Source: Chitinophaga lutea (lineage in GTDB: Bacteria > Bacteroidota > Bacteroidia > Chitinophagales > Chitinophagaceae). Taken from it: DNA of 64,000 nt. The DNA lies in the NCBI RefSeq assembly GCF_003813775.1, contig NZ_RPDH01000001.1, forward strand, positions 2,356,001-2,420,000, written 5' to 3'. The stretch's first letter is position 1, and every line of letters starts with the position of its first letter. Positions 46,080 through 54,409 of the stretch are shown here, one piece after another. The translations under genes and the position numbers were made by a program. The notes below the pieces were generated by a model. That model was not told the DNA's origin and made no database searches. It saw nothing but the letters and a program-made list of their open reading frames with translations.

Positions 46080-47497
46080 TCCGTTTCAACACCCGATTTA
46101 ATGGTCACCTGTACCTTCTGGACGCGCATTTTAGTGACCTCCAGGACGGTAAAATCAAAATTGCCGAACGTGATCACACTGTTCTCTTCCGGGAATTTGC
46201 CGGACAGTTCCAGGATGAGCCCGCCGATGGAGTCGCTTTCTCCTTTTACGCTCTCGAACGTGTCCGGGGCGATGTTCAGGATGCGACAAACGTCGTTCAG
46301 CATGGTTTTGCCTTCGAAAACGTAGGTATGGTCGTTGACCTTGTTAAAGTTGAATTCTTCCTCGTCAAACTCGTCTTTGATATCGCCGATCACTTCTTCC
46401 ATGATATCTTCCAGGGTCACGATGCCGGAGGTGCCGCCGAATTCGTCTACTACCACCGCGAAGTGCATGTGGCGGGTCTGGAATTCGTTGAGCAGGTCTT
46501 CTATCAGCTTGTGCTCATGGACGAAGAAAGGCTGGCGCAGCACTTCATGCCAGTCGAACGCGTCTCCCTTGCCCAGGTGCTGCAGCAGGTCTTTGGTATG
46601 GATCACGCCCACGATCGTGTCGAGGTTGTTTTTATATACGGGGAGGCGGGAGTAATGCAGTTCCGCTACCTGTTTGACCACCTCACTGAACGGAGCGTCG
46701 TACTCGAGGCCGTTCACGTCGAGGCGGGTGCGCATGATCTGTTTCACGGCGATATTGCCGAATTTGAGGATGCCGCGCACGATGTTCTTTTCTTCCTGGG
46801 AGGCGCCCGGTTCCACGCTCATTTCAATGACCTCGTCTATCTCCTGGTAATTGATCGGGCGGGTGTTGCGGTGAAAAAGGCGGGCTTCGATGCTTTCGCT
46901 CAGGTTCACAAAAAAGTTGCTGACAGGCTCCAGGGTGGCGTGAATGATATGCACGAACCACGCGAAGTAGGTGGCGAAGCGCATATTGTTCTGCGTGGCC
47001 CATACCCGCGGGAGGATTTGCCCGAAAAACAGCAATATCAGTGTAATCACCGCAATGCGCACCACGAACGACACGAAGGCCAGGTGCTGCAGGCTTTCCA
47101 CCTGGTAAATCAGGTAGTTGGTGATAAAGATGAAGGCGATGTTGAAGAGGATGTTGGCGATCTGCAGGGATGCCAGCAGGGATTTCGGGTTTTCCAGCAG
47201 CCGCGTGATCATCTTGCCGGCGTTGTTCTGCCGGGTCTTGAGCACGTTTAAGTCCTTGTAATTCAGGGAAAAGAAGGCCACTTCTGCTCCGGAAACAATG
47301 AAGGTGAGCAGCAATACAATAAAGATAACGCCGAGAAACACCACAATATTCAGCGACGGAGATGCCGGCACTTGTAACAAAACGCTCTTGAACGGTAAAA
47401 TACCAGCCGATAGGTGAACCAAGATATTTAAGCTTTGGTCAAAAATAATGGGAAAGAAATTCAGTTCGCTATAATTGAATCGCTTTCCCGCATGCAA
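46076..47497 (-). CDS. gldE: Gliding motility-associated GldE, CNNM/CorC-like membrane protein
   Basis: 473 residues as drawn. Membrane helices lie in the first 190 residues (DUF21/CNNM type). Two CBS domains follow at about 225-340 (VKQIMRTRLDVNG, TIVGVIHTKDLL, FGGTSGIVTLEDIMEEVIGD), then a CorC_HlyC domain at the C terminus. In this family GldE is a partner of GldD. The start is uncertain: the only upstream start is a TTG at 47497 that overlaps the -7 box TATATTTG at 47495-47502. Translation probably begins further in, perhaps at a TTG or GTG between residues 26 and 44. Confidence 0.92.
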   Translation of the reverse strand: MHAGKRFNYSELNFFPIIFDQSLNILVHLSAGILPFKSVLLQVPASPSLNIVVFLGVIFIVLLLTFIVSGAEVAFFSLNYKDLNVLKTRQNNAGKMITRLLENPKSLLASLQIANILFNIAFIFITNYLIYQVESLQHLAFVSFVVRIAVITLILLFFGQILPRVWATQNNMRFATYFAWFVHIIHATLEPVSNFFVNLSESIEARLFHRNTRPINYQEIDEVIEMSVEPGASQEEKNIVRGILKFGNIAVKQIMRTRLDVNGLEYDAPFSEVVKQVAELHYSRLPVYKNNLDTIVGVIHTKDLLQHLGKGDAFDWHEVLRQPFFVHEHKLIEDLLNEFQTRHMHFAVVVDEFGGTSGIVTLEDIMEEVIGDIKDEFDEEEFNFNKVNDHTYVFEGKTMLNDVCRILNIAPDTFESVKGESDSIGGLILELSGKFPEENSVITFGNFDFTVLEVTKMRVQKVQVTIKSGVETE

Positions 47498-47502
47498 ATA
47501 TA
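47495..47502 (-). promoter_or_regulatory. -7 box for gldE-gldD
   Basis: TATATTTG on minus, overlapping the annotated TTG start of gldE. If used, gldE must start downstream of 47488. Confidence 0.5.
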
Positions 47503-47557
47503 AAGAATGTACCGTTACGGGCGGATATTCTCTGTAAAACCTGGGTTATCCGGCCTT

Positions 47558-48037
47558 TTAAAACGGCAGGTCGTCGGCCGGTTCGCTCATAGGCGGAATT
47601 TCTATGCCTGTATAACCTTCGCCATGGCTCTGGGTAGAGGAGGAGCCGCCGGCGCCGGTGGAATGATGGTGATGTGGAAGCGGGTGGTCGCCATTATTAA
47701 CATCCATCCGTTTGTCGAGCATCACCAGGTTATCGCCTACCACCTCGGTGGCAAATTTTTTATTGCCTTCCTTGTCTTCCCAGCTGCGGGTGCGGAGGCG
47801 CCCTTCAATATATACCAGGCTGCCTTTATGGAGGTATTTCTGCGCCAGTTCGGCAAGGCCTCTCCAAAGTACAACGGTATGCCATTCTGTTTGTGAAATG
47901 AGCTTGCCGGCGCGGTCTTTAAACGTTTCGGTCGTAGCCAGGGAGAATTTAGCTACTGCAATATTACCTTCCAGGAATTGAACATCGGGGTCTCTGCCAA
48001 GATTGCCAATCAGGATTACTTTATTAACACCTCTCAT
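47558..48037 (-). CDS. ssb: Single-stranded DNA-binding protein
   Basis: 159 residues. The N-terminal OB-fold (VNKVILIGNLGRDPDVQF, TEWHTVVLWRGLAELAQKYL, YIEGRLRTRSW) is followed by a low-complexity Gly/Ser/His linker (HHHHSTGAGG). It ends with the acidic tip DDLPF, which recruits partner proteins. Full length. Its place before gldE and gldD and beside mutY is a known Bacteroidota gene order. Confidence 0.97.
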   Translation of the reverse strand: MRGVNKVILIGNLGRDPDVQFLEGNIAVAKFSLATTETFKDRAGKLISQTEWHTVVLWRGLAELAQKYLHKGSLVYIEGRLRTRSWEDKEGNKKFATEVVGDNLVMLDKRMDVNNGDHPLPHHHHSTGAGGSSSTQSHGEGYTGIEIPPMSEPADDLPF

Positions 48038-48093
48038 AATTGTAGGTTTTAATCTGTCCTATTATAATTTATTCTGCTCACGGTCAACCTTTC

Positions 48094-48128
48094 TAAAGTT
48101 AATATTTTTTTCCATTCAGCACATCAAA
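48094..48128 (-). promoter_or_regulatory. Possible promoter for ssb
   Basis: On minus TTTG (48125-48128), 23 bases, then TAACTTTA (48094-48101), one base off the -7 consensus. Confidence 0.4.
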
Positions 48129-48183
48129 TTTTTACCCTGCCGAACAGGGATACAGGGTATGGTACCAAACGCGGCGGCATCCG

Positions 48184-49242
48184 TCAACGTTGCAGGTAAT
48201 CCACGATGATCTTCGGGAAAGCGTAATTTTTTAATTGATCCTCAGATACCTGCAGGTATCCTTCCGGCGTTTTGAATGCAGCGGGCACGGCCAGCTGCAG
48301 AAAACGGGCATGGATGGTCTGATGGGTGAGCTGCTGCTTTATTTCCACAGCGGGAGCGGTTATTTTGTAGGGGTATTTGCCGATGAGGCGCCGGAAATCG
48401 GCCGATTCCAGCACGGTTTCGTCTGCCGCGGGGGCGGAAGTTTCGATCAGCACGAATTCATGCAGGTTTTCCCAGATGTCTTTCCCCGTGCGCTTGCGGA
48501 TGAAGAAACGGTCTTTCTGGTGCAGCAGCAGGTAATGGAAGTATCTTTTTTTAATGACGAGTTTTTTCGACTTCACCGGCACCAGGTCTGTGAGCCCTTT
48601 CTGGAAGGCTTCGCAACGGGCAGCCAGCGGGCAGCTTTTACAGGCCGGCTGTTGCGGTTTGCACACCACGGCGCCGAAATCCATGATGGCCTGGTTGTAT
48701 TCGCCAGGCTGTTCACGGTGCAGCACTTCACCGGCCAGCTGCGTGAACAGTTTTTTGCCGGGAGTGGTGTCTGTGGGCGTGTCGATGCCGAAATAACGGG
48801 CCAGTACCCGGTATACGTTGCCGTCGAGCACGGCGTGGGGGAGGCTGAAGGCGAATGAGGCGATGGCCGCGGCGGTATATGCGCCCACGCCTTTCAGCTT
48901 GGTAATGCCCTCGTAGGTTTGCGGGAATTGCCCTTTATAAGCACCGGCGATGGTACGGGCTGCCGCCAGCATGTTTTTGCAGCGGGCGTAATAACCGAGC
49001 CCCTGCCAGAGGCGGAATACTTCCTCATCGGGCGCGGCGGCAAGTTTTTCGACGGTGGGGTAGGCGGAGATGAACCGTTCGTAATATGGCCAGCCCTGTT
49101 CTACGCGGGTTTGCTGGAGAATTATCTCGGAAAGCCAGATGCGGTAGGGATTTTTTTCACCTTTCCAGGGCATGGTCCGGGTGTTTTGGAACCGGTTCCA
49201 GGTCATGAGACAGTCAGTAAAAAATCTCTTTGTATCGGTCAT
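48184..49242 (-). CDS. mutY: A/G-specific adenine glycosylase MutY
   Basis: 352 residues from the ATG at 49242 (MTDTKRFFTDCLMTWN). A longer frame to 49347 adds 35 residues with no family similarity. MutY removes adenine opposite 8-oxoguanine. Seen: PYRIWLSEIILQQTRVEQG, the helix-hairpin-helix KLKGVGAYTAAAIASFAF with its Asp in AVLDGNVYRVL, the 4Fe-4S cluster cysteines (CKPQQPACKSCPLAARC), and a NUDIX-like C-terminal domain. Complete. Confidence 0.96.
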   Translation of the reverse strand: MTDTKRFFTDCLMTWNRFQNTRTMPWKGEKNPYRIWLSEIILQQTRVEQGWPYYERFISAYPTVEKLAAAPDEEVFRLWQGLGYYARCKNMLAAARTIAGAYKGQFPQTYEGITKLKGVGAYTAAAIASFAFSLPHAVLDGNVYRVLARYFGIDTPTDTTPGKKLFTQLAGEVLHREQPGEYNQAIMDFGAVVCKPQQPACKSCPLAARCEAFQKGLTDLVPVKSKKLVIKKRYFHYLLLHQKDRFFIRKRTGKDIWENLHEFVLIETSAPAADETVLESADFRRLIGKYPYKITAPAVEIKQQLTHQTIHARFLQLAVPAAFKTPEGYLQVSEDQLKNYAFPKIIVDYLQR

Positions 49243-49433
49243 TTGCACAAAATAATTTATATATGTCGATGTTTTTCTATATATTCGTGTCCCGGAAGCC
49301 TTTATTCGTGCTGAATTGCAGGGATTTAGGCTTTGACGGGAGCACAAATAAACGTATTTTTAGAGTGTTCTATCTATAACAAAAAATATTAAATTTTATT
49401 TGCTTGAAAATTCAGCAATTAAATTTTTTTTAA

Positions 49434-49441
49434 TAACTTTG
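49434..49441 (+). promoter_or_regulatory. -7 box for the HU gene
   Basis: TAACTTTG, 25 bp before the HU ATG, in very AT-rich DNA; a TTG lies 27 bases upstream, too far for a normal -33. Confidence 0.5.
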
Positions 49442-49466
49442 AAAACAAGTAATCCTCCGCTTCATT

Positions 49467-49754
49467 ATGAGAAAAGCTGATTTGATTAACAACATTGCTG
49501 AAAAAACCGGCATCCCCAAAGTAGATGTGTTAGTAACACTCGAAGCCATGTTCAAGGAAGTAAAGGAGGCGTTAGCAAATGGCGAGCATATCTACATCCG
49601 CGGGTTTGGCAGTTTTATCACGAAGAAACGGGCTGCCAAAATAGGCCGTAACATCAAGAAGAATGTTGCCGTGGAAATTCCCGAGCACTACATTCCGGCA
49701 TTTAAGCCATCTAAAGAGTTTGTTGCCGAAGTAAAGAAGCTCAAAAGTTCTTAG
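49467..49754 (+). CDS. HU family DNA-binding protein
   Basis: 95 residues, normal HU/IHF length. Start MRKADLINNIAEKTGI, then the beta-arm region with GEHIYIRGFGSFITKKRAA and a Lys-rich arm (KIGRNIKKNVAVEIP) carrying the conserved Pro. It bends and packs DNA. A TPR protein gene starts 27 bp downstream, with its ATG inside an intergenic hairpin. Confidence 0.94.
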   Translation: MRKADLINNIAEKTGIPKVDVLVTLEAMFKEVKEALANGEHIYIRGFGSFITKKRAAKIGRNIKKNVAVEIPEHYIPAFKPSKEFVAEVKKLKSS

Positions 49755-49755
49755 A

Positions 49756-49788
49756 TTTGCATCCTAACATTTTAGGGTGCGATGCAAA
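49756..49788 (+). other. Hairpin enclosing the start codon of the TPR gene
   Basis: TTTGCATC (49756-49763) is the reverse complement of GATGCAAA (49781-49788), and CTAA/TTAG can extend it inward. The ATG at 49782-49784 lies in the right arm. Folding would hide the start, giving lower expression than HU or dependence on coupling. Confidence 0.5.
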
Positions 49789-50639
49789 GAAATCAACTAC
49801 TCGTTCTTGGCCTGGCTGTCGTTATAGTAACGGCATTGTTTGCGTTTGGCCGTATTACGCCAAAGGTGCATGAGCATGAACATGCTGCTGCGCCAGGGGG
49901 TGCCATGCCGCAGGGAATGGGTCAGGCGGTCGCCGCTGCTGATTTTTCAGACCTGTTAAAGAAAGCAAAGTCAAAAGTTCCTGCCGACAAGCTGGTGGAG
50001 ATCACCAGTCTTGAAAATACCGTTGTGCGCGGCGATGTCAAAAGCCAGCAAATCGCTGCTTATCAGCAACTTTACACGATCTGGGACGGCCTCAACGAAC
50101 TTCCCGTTGCCGCCTATTATGCCGCGGAATCTGCCAAGTTGGAAAATTCCGGAAAAAGCCTCACCTTTGCAGCCAATTTATTTTTGGACCATCTCTCGCA
50201 TACGCAAGACGCGGGCGTTAGAATGTGGCAGGCCAATACGGCCATAGAATTGCTGGACAGGGCTATCGCGCTTGAACCAAACAATGACACACTGAAGATA
50301 AAGAAGGGAGCAGTATTGGTCGCCAATACCGGGGAGCCTATGAAGGGCATCGGTATTTTGAGGGAAGTGGCAGAGCGCAACCCGGATTTCCTGGACGCAC
50401 AGCTCACGCTGGCCAACTTCAGTATCACCTCCGGCCAGTTCGACAAAGCCATCGAGCGGATGGAAAACGTACTGCAGCGCCACCCGGAAGAGCCTAAAGC
50501 GCTGTTTCTGCTGGCGGTGGCCCATCAGAGCAAAGGGGACAACGCAAAAGCGGTGGAACTGCTCCGTCAGTGCCGCAAGCTGATCAAAGACCCGGCCCTG
50601 GCGGCGGAAATAGACGGTTATATTAAGAGTATTCAGTAA
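49782..50639 (+). CDS. Membrane-anchored TPR protein
   Basis: 285 residues. An N-terminal membrane segment lies at about 6-24 (LLVLGLAVVIVTALFAFG), followed by a His-rich stretch (VHEHEHAAA). TPR units follow from about 170 to 280 (AIELLDRAIALEPNNDTLKI, FDKAIERMENVLQRHPEEP). Probably anchored in the inner membrane with the TPRs in the periplasm. It follows HU and precedes the 31-residue basic protein and rng; the function is unknown. Confidence 0.85.
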   Translation: MQRNQLLVLGLAVVIVTALFAFGRITPKVHEHEHAAAPGGAMPQGMGQAVAAADFSDLLKKAKSKVPADKLVEITSLENTVVRGDVKSQQIAAYQQLYTIWDGLNELPVAAYYAAESAKLENSGKSLTFAANLFLDHLSHTQDAGVRMWQANTAIELLDRAIALEPNNDTLKIKKGAVLVANTGEPMKGIGILREVAERNPDFLDAQLTLANFSITSGQFDKAIERMENVLQRHPEEPKALFLLAVAHQSKGDNAKAVELLRQCRKLIKDPALAAEIDGYIKSIQ

Positions 50640-50670
50640 TATTATTAAACATTAAAAAAAATACAAGCGT

Positions 50671-50766
50671 ATGCCTTGCGGAAAGAAAAGAAAAAGACAT
50701 AAAATCGCAACCCACAAAAGGAAAAAAAGACTTAGAAAGAACCGTCATAAGAAAGGCAAGAAATAA
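50671..50766 (+). CDS. 31-residue basic protein, AURKAIP1/COX24-like (bS22/mS38 type)
   Basis: A very short frame starting ATG at 50671 and ending TAA at 50764-50766. It begins MPCGKKRKRHKIATHKRKKR and ends KNRHKKGKK; nearly two thirds of residues are Lys, Arg or His. This matches tiny proteins annotated in Bacteroidota as AURKAIP1/COX24-domain proteins, a family that includes mitochondrial mS38 and mycobacterial bS22. It is therefore probably a ribosomal protein. It begins 31 bp after the TPR gene. The match is from memory of the family pattern. Confidence 0.8.
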   Translation: MPCGKKRKRHKIATHKRKKRLRKNRHKKGKK

Positions 50767-50842
50767 TTCTCCTGTTTCCCCGCCATTTATACTGCACAGG
50801 TATAAGTAGCCGGAGGCGGACTCGATAAATTTTTTATACAAT

Positions 50843-50889
50843 CCTGCATGATTTTAGCATTAATCGTTAAATTGCTAATATCATGCAGG
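50843..50889 (+). other. Two-segment hairpin downstream of the 31-residue gene
   Basis: CCTGCATGA (50843-50851) pairs with TCATGCAGG (50881-50889), and TTAGCA (50854-50859) with TGCTAA (50873-50878). It is followed by TTGTTTCGT, a poor T-run. It may end or protect the HU-TPR-basic protein transcript. Confidence 0.5.
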
Positions 50890-51008
50890 TTGTTTCGTAG
50901 ATCGGCCCTTTAAGAATCCGGACTTCACCCTGTATATATCACTAAACCCTTTGCAATCCTCTCTCGTGTGAACCGCCGGCACCAGGCCGGTATCATTTGG
51001 GCATGCTG

Positions 51009-51016
51009 TACTTTTG
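51009..51016 (+). promoter_or_regulatory. -7 box for rng
   Basis: TACTTTTG, 55 bp before the rng TTG start; no -33 TTG at the right spacing. Confidence 0.5.
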
Positions 51017-51071
51017 CCTGTAGAAAAAGGACGGCATAAAAGTGAAGTATTTATGGACAAAATTTTGACGC

Positions 51072-52619
51072 TTGAATAAGGAATTGATTATAAATGCCGC
51101 ACCATCCGGTGTTGAAATAGCATTGCTGGAAGATAAAAAATTAGTCGAGCTGCACCACGAAAGCGGCAACCCTAATTTTGCAGTGGGGGACCTTTATTTG
51201 GGCAAAGTAAAGAAACTGATTCCTGGACTGAATGCAGCCTTCGTGGATGTGGGATTTGAAAAAGACGCCTTTCTCCACTACACCGACTTAAGCCCGTACA
51301 TCCGCTCCATTCTCAAGTTTACCCAACAAGCCATTTCCGATAAATCCGAGTCTTTCGATTTCGCCAAGTTCAAAAACGAGCCCGAAATCATCAAAACCGG
51401 CAAGATCACCGAAGTGCTGGGCGGCAAACCCAACATCCTCGTGCAGATCCTCAAAGAGCCCATTTCCTCCAAAGGCCCCCGCCTCAGCTGCGAAATCTCC
51501 CTGCCCGGCCGGTTTATCGTGATCACCCCCTTCAACAACATCGTGGCCGTTTCCAAGAAGATCCATTCTTCGGAAGAACGCAAAAGGCTGCAGAAGATAG
51601 TGGAAGCCATCAAGCCGCATAACTTCGGCGTGATCGTGCGTACTGCGGCGGAAGGCAAAAAAACGGCGGAACTGCACGAAGACCTCACCACCCTCGTGAA
51701 CACCTGGAAAACCATCCAGGAAAACCTCCGCAGCGGACAGGCTCCCCAGAAGATCCTCAGCGAACAGACCAAAACCACCAGCATCCTGCGCGACCTGCTC
51801 AATGAGAGCTTCAACCGCATCGTGATCAACGACAAAAATATTTATACGGATACCAAAACGTATATCCAGAAAATAGCGCCCGAGAAGCAGGACATTGTGA
51901 CCTACTACCACAACGGCGCCCCCATTTTTGATCACTTCGGCGTAACCCGCCAGGTAAAGGCATCCTTCGGTAAAACCGTGAACCTCGACAGCGGGGTGTA
52001 CCTCATCATCGAAGCCACGGAAGCCCTGCACGTGATAGACGTGAACAGCGGCTATAAAAGTTCGAGCAACAACCAGGAGCAGAACGCCCTCGCCTCCAAC
52101 CTCGAAGCGGCGGCCGAAATTGCACGCCAGCTGCGGCTGCGCGACCTGGGCGGCATCATCATCATCGACTTCATCGATATGAAGCTGCCCGAAAACAAAA
52201 AGACCGTGTACGAAGCCATGGAGCGATTCATGGTGCAGGACAGGGCCAAACACACGATACTCCCCATTTCGAAGTTCGGGCTGATGCAGATCACGCGCCA
52301 GCGCGTGAAACCGGAAATCACCATTTCAGTGGCCGAAGATTGTCCCGCCTGCAAAGGCACTGGCAAAATCGGCGCTTCCATGCTCATTGTGGAAGACATT
52401 GAAAAGAACCTCCAGTACCTGCTCAACCACCAGCACAAAGGCCTCACTATCCGCATGCACCCCATCCTGTATGCGTACCTTACCAAGGGCTGGCTCGGAT
52501 CACGGCAATGGAAGTGGTACTTCACGTATAAAAAGTGGATCAAGCTCAAAGCAGATTCCAACTACCACCTCACCGAATACCGCTTTTTTGATGCCAACGA
52601 CGAAGAAATCAAGTTATAA
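51072..52619 (+). CDS. rng: Ribonuclease E/G
   Basis: 515 residues. The start is a TTG at 51072, giving MNKELIINAAPSGVEIALLE, the usual N terminus in this phylum; no in-frame ATG is available. The S1 RNA-binding domain is at about 35-125 (GDLYLGKVKKLIPGLNAAFV). The DNase I-like catalytic domain carries VIDVNSGYK and IIIIDFIDMK with the metal-binding Asp residues. The Zn-link cysteines are CPACKGTG. An ATG-started 8-codon frame in another phase (51053-51079) overlaps the TTG by 8 bases. RNase G/E processes rRNA and mRNA. Confidence 0.95.
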   Translation: MNKELIINAAPSGVEIALLEDKKLVELHHESGNPNFAVGDLYLGKVKKLIPGLNAAFVDVGFEKDAFLHYTDLSPYIRSILKFTQQAISDKSESFDFAKFKNEPEIIKTGKITEVLGGKPNILVQILKEPISSKGPRLSCEISLPGRFIVITPFNNIVAVSKKIHSSEERKRLQKIVEAIKPHNFGVIVRTAAEGKKTAELHEDLTTLVNTWKTIQENLRSGQAPQKILSEQTKTTSILRDLLNESFNRIVINDKNIYTDTKTYIQKIAPEKQDIVTYYHNGAPIFDHFGVTRQVKASFGKTVNLDSGVYLIIEATEALHVIDVNSGYKSSSNNQEQNALASNLEAAAEIARQLRLRDLGGIIIIDFIDMKLPENKKTVYEAMERFMVQDRAKHTILPISKFGLMQITRQRVKPEITISVAEDCPACKGTGKIGASMLIVEDIEKNLQYLLNHQHKGLTIRMHPILYAYLTKGWLGSRQWKWYFTYKKWIKLKADSNYHLTEYRFFDANDEEIKL

Positions 52620-52639
52620 CAACCAGGAGGATATTGAAA

Positions 52640-52667
52640 GGGAACAGCGCCGCTGTTCCCTTTTTTT
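52640..52667 (+). terminator. Terminator after rng
   Basis: GGGAACAGC (52640-52648) pairs with GCTGTTCCC (52652-52660), then seven Ts. Confidence 0.9.
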
Positions 52668-52687
52668 ATTCCTGCAGGATTGTTGCT

Positions 52688-52695
52688 TACTTTTG
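52688..52695 (+). promoter_or_regulatory. -7 box for the large L,D-transpeptidase gene
   Basis: TACTTTTG, 34 bp before the start; -33 not evident. Confidence 0.5.
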
Positions 52696-52729
52696 CGCAA
52701 CATACACTGCATTAAATTGTTATACCGCT

Positions 52730-54409
52730 ATGATGCATAAACAAATCTACCCCCTGCTGCTCGCCCTGGCGTTTGTGACCGCCTGCCAGACCAACAAAAA
52801 GAAACCCGCTCCCGAAGCGGTGAACCGCGACACCACCCATTACGCCAAAGAGGAATATATCGCGCGTACGCTAGACAGTAACCAGATCGGCGCCTTCCTG
52901 GCCCAGCACACGGAATTTGCCCCCTACGCGGAGCTTATCCGTGATTTTTATGCAAAACGCGGTTTCCACTACGCCTGGATCGACGAACAGGGCGTGACCG
53001 AACAGGCCGGCGGCTTCATGAACATGATGCGGAGCGATGAAGAAAGCGGCATCAAAGACAGTTCGCTCGATAAAAGCCGGGCCCTCGCCCTCTACGATTC
53101 ACTGGCGGCGCAGGGCGACTCCCTCAACCGAAACGACACCATCGTACCTATCACCGAGCTGACCTTTACGGGGCAGTTTTTCGTATATGCCAACAAGGTA
53201 TGGGGCGGCATGACCAGCGACAATGCCCGTGACCTGGAGTGGTTCATCCCCCGTAAAAAAATCGACGTGGAAAGCCTGCTCAATACCGTTATCGCCAATC
53301 CCCAAAAAGGCATTACGGAAGACGAACCGGTGAACCGCCAGTACAAACTGCTGCGAGACGAGCTGCAGAAATTGGCCACCGTCGTAAAAGCAAACCCGCA
53401 GTGGGATTCGCTGCGGCTCGAAGCCAAAAAGAAAAACTACAAAAAAGGAGATTCTTCCGTGGTGATCGCCGGTGTGAAAAAACGCCTGCAACTGCTCGGT
53501 GATATGCAGGACAAGGATACGTCCATTCAATACACCCCCGTGCTCGATTCCGCCCTCCGGCATTACCAGGCCCGCATGGGCTACAAGCCGGACGGCATCA
53601 TCACCCCGCAGACGCTCGCCGCATTGAACCGCCCGCTGCAACATTACATGCACCAGCTGCTGCTGAACATGGAACGCCTGCGCTGGGTGCCGGTGGAGGT
53701 ATCGACCGATTATATCCTCGTCAACATCCCCGAGTTCAAAATGCACGCCTATGAGGCCGGTAAACTGGCCTGGAGCTGTAACGTGGTGGTGGGCACACCC
53801 GGCACCAGCACGGTGATCTTCAGCCGCGAGATGAAATACGTGGTGTTCAGTCCGTACTGGAACGTGCCTCCCGGCATCCTCGGCAACGAGGTGATACCCG
53901 GCATCAAACGCAGCGGCGGGTCGTACCTGGCGCGGCACAACATGGAAATCGTGGGAGGCAGCGGGAAAGCGATTTCTCCCGGCTCCATCAACTGGAGCAA
54001 ATATTCCGGGCGCAACTTCCCGTACGTGGTGCGCCAGAAACCCGGTGGTTCCAACTCTCTCGGCCGTGTAAAATTCCTGTTCCCCAACGAATACAATATC
54101 TACCTGCACGATACACCGTCCAAAGGCCTCTTCAATGAGGCGAGGCGCTCGTTCAGCCATGGCTGCATCCGGGTATCGGAGCCCAAGCGCCTGGCGCAAT
54201 GGCTGCTCCGGAATGATTCCAGCTGGACCGAAGCCAAAATCGACGCGGCGATGAATGCGGGAAAGGAAAAGTATGTGACGCTGAAAGATAAGCTGCCCGT
54301 GTTTATCGGCTACTTCACCGCCTGGGTGAACAGCGAGGGCACGCTCAACTTCCGCGACGACGTGTACGGTCACGACGCGAAACTGGCGAAGCTGTTATTT
54401 GGCCAGTAA
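52730..54409 (+). CDS. L,D-transpeptidase, YcbB-like, lipoprotein
   Basis: 559 residues from ATG 52730; the longer frame upstream runs through the rng terminator. The lipoprotein signal ends VTAC at about residue 20. An N-terminal scaffold domain has FYAKRGFHYAWIDEQG. A peptidoglycan-binding helix set follows (VKKRLQLLG, ALRHYQARMGYKPDG). The YkuD catalytic domain is at about 360-500 with SHGCIRVSEP as the Cys motif. This matches the YcbB/LdtD arrangement that makes 3-3 cross-links. Its 3' end overlaps the convergent CPBP gene by 15 bp. Confidence 0.92.
   Translation: MMHKQIYPLLLALAFVTACQTNKKKPAPEAVNRDTTHYAKEEYIARTLDSNQIGAFLAQHTEFAPYAELIRDFYAKRGFHYAWIDEQGVTEQAGGFMNMMRSDEESGIKDSSLDKSRALALYDSLAAQGDSLNRNDTIVPITELTFTGQFFVYANKVWGGMTSDNARDLEWFIPRKKIDVESLLNTVIANPQKGITEDEPVNRQYKLLRDELQKLATVVKANPQWDSLRLEAKKKNYKKGDSSVVIAGVKKRLQLLGDMQDKDTSIQYTPVLDSALRHYQARMGYKPDGIITPQTLAALNRPLQHYMHQLLLNMERLRWVPVEVSTDYILVNIPEFKMHAYEAGKLAWSCNVVVGTPGTSTVIFSREMKYVVFSPYWNVPPGILGNEVIPGIKRSGGSYLARHNMEIVGGSGKAISPGSINWSKYSGRNFPYVVRQKPGGSNSLGRVKFLFPNEYNIYLHDTPSKGLFNEARRSFSHGCIRVSEPKRLAQWLLRNDSSWTEAKIDAAMNAGKEKYVTLKDKLPVFIGYFTAWVNSEGTLNFRDDVYGHDAKLAKLLFGQ

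Larger units (their letters stand above)
50767..51071 (+). other. Leader region upstream of rng
   Basis: 305 bp with no gene of normal size. It contains a long hairpin at 50843-50889, the rng -7 box at 51009-51016, an AAGGA at 51026-51030, and an 8-codon open frame at 51053-51079 that overlaps the rng start. Confidence 0.5.
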
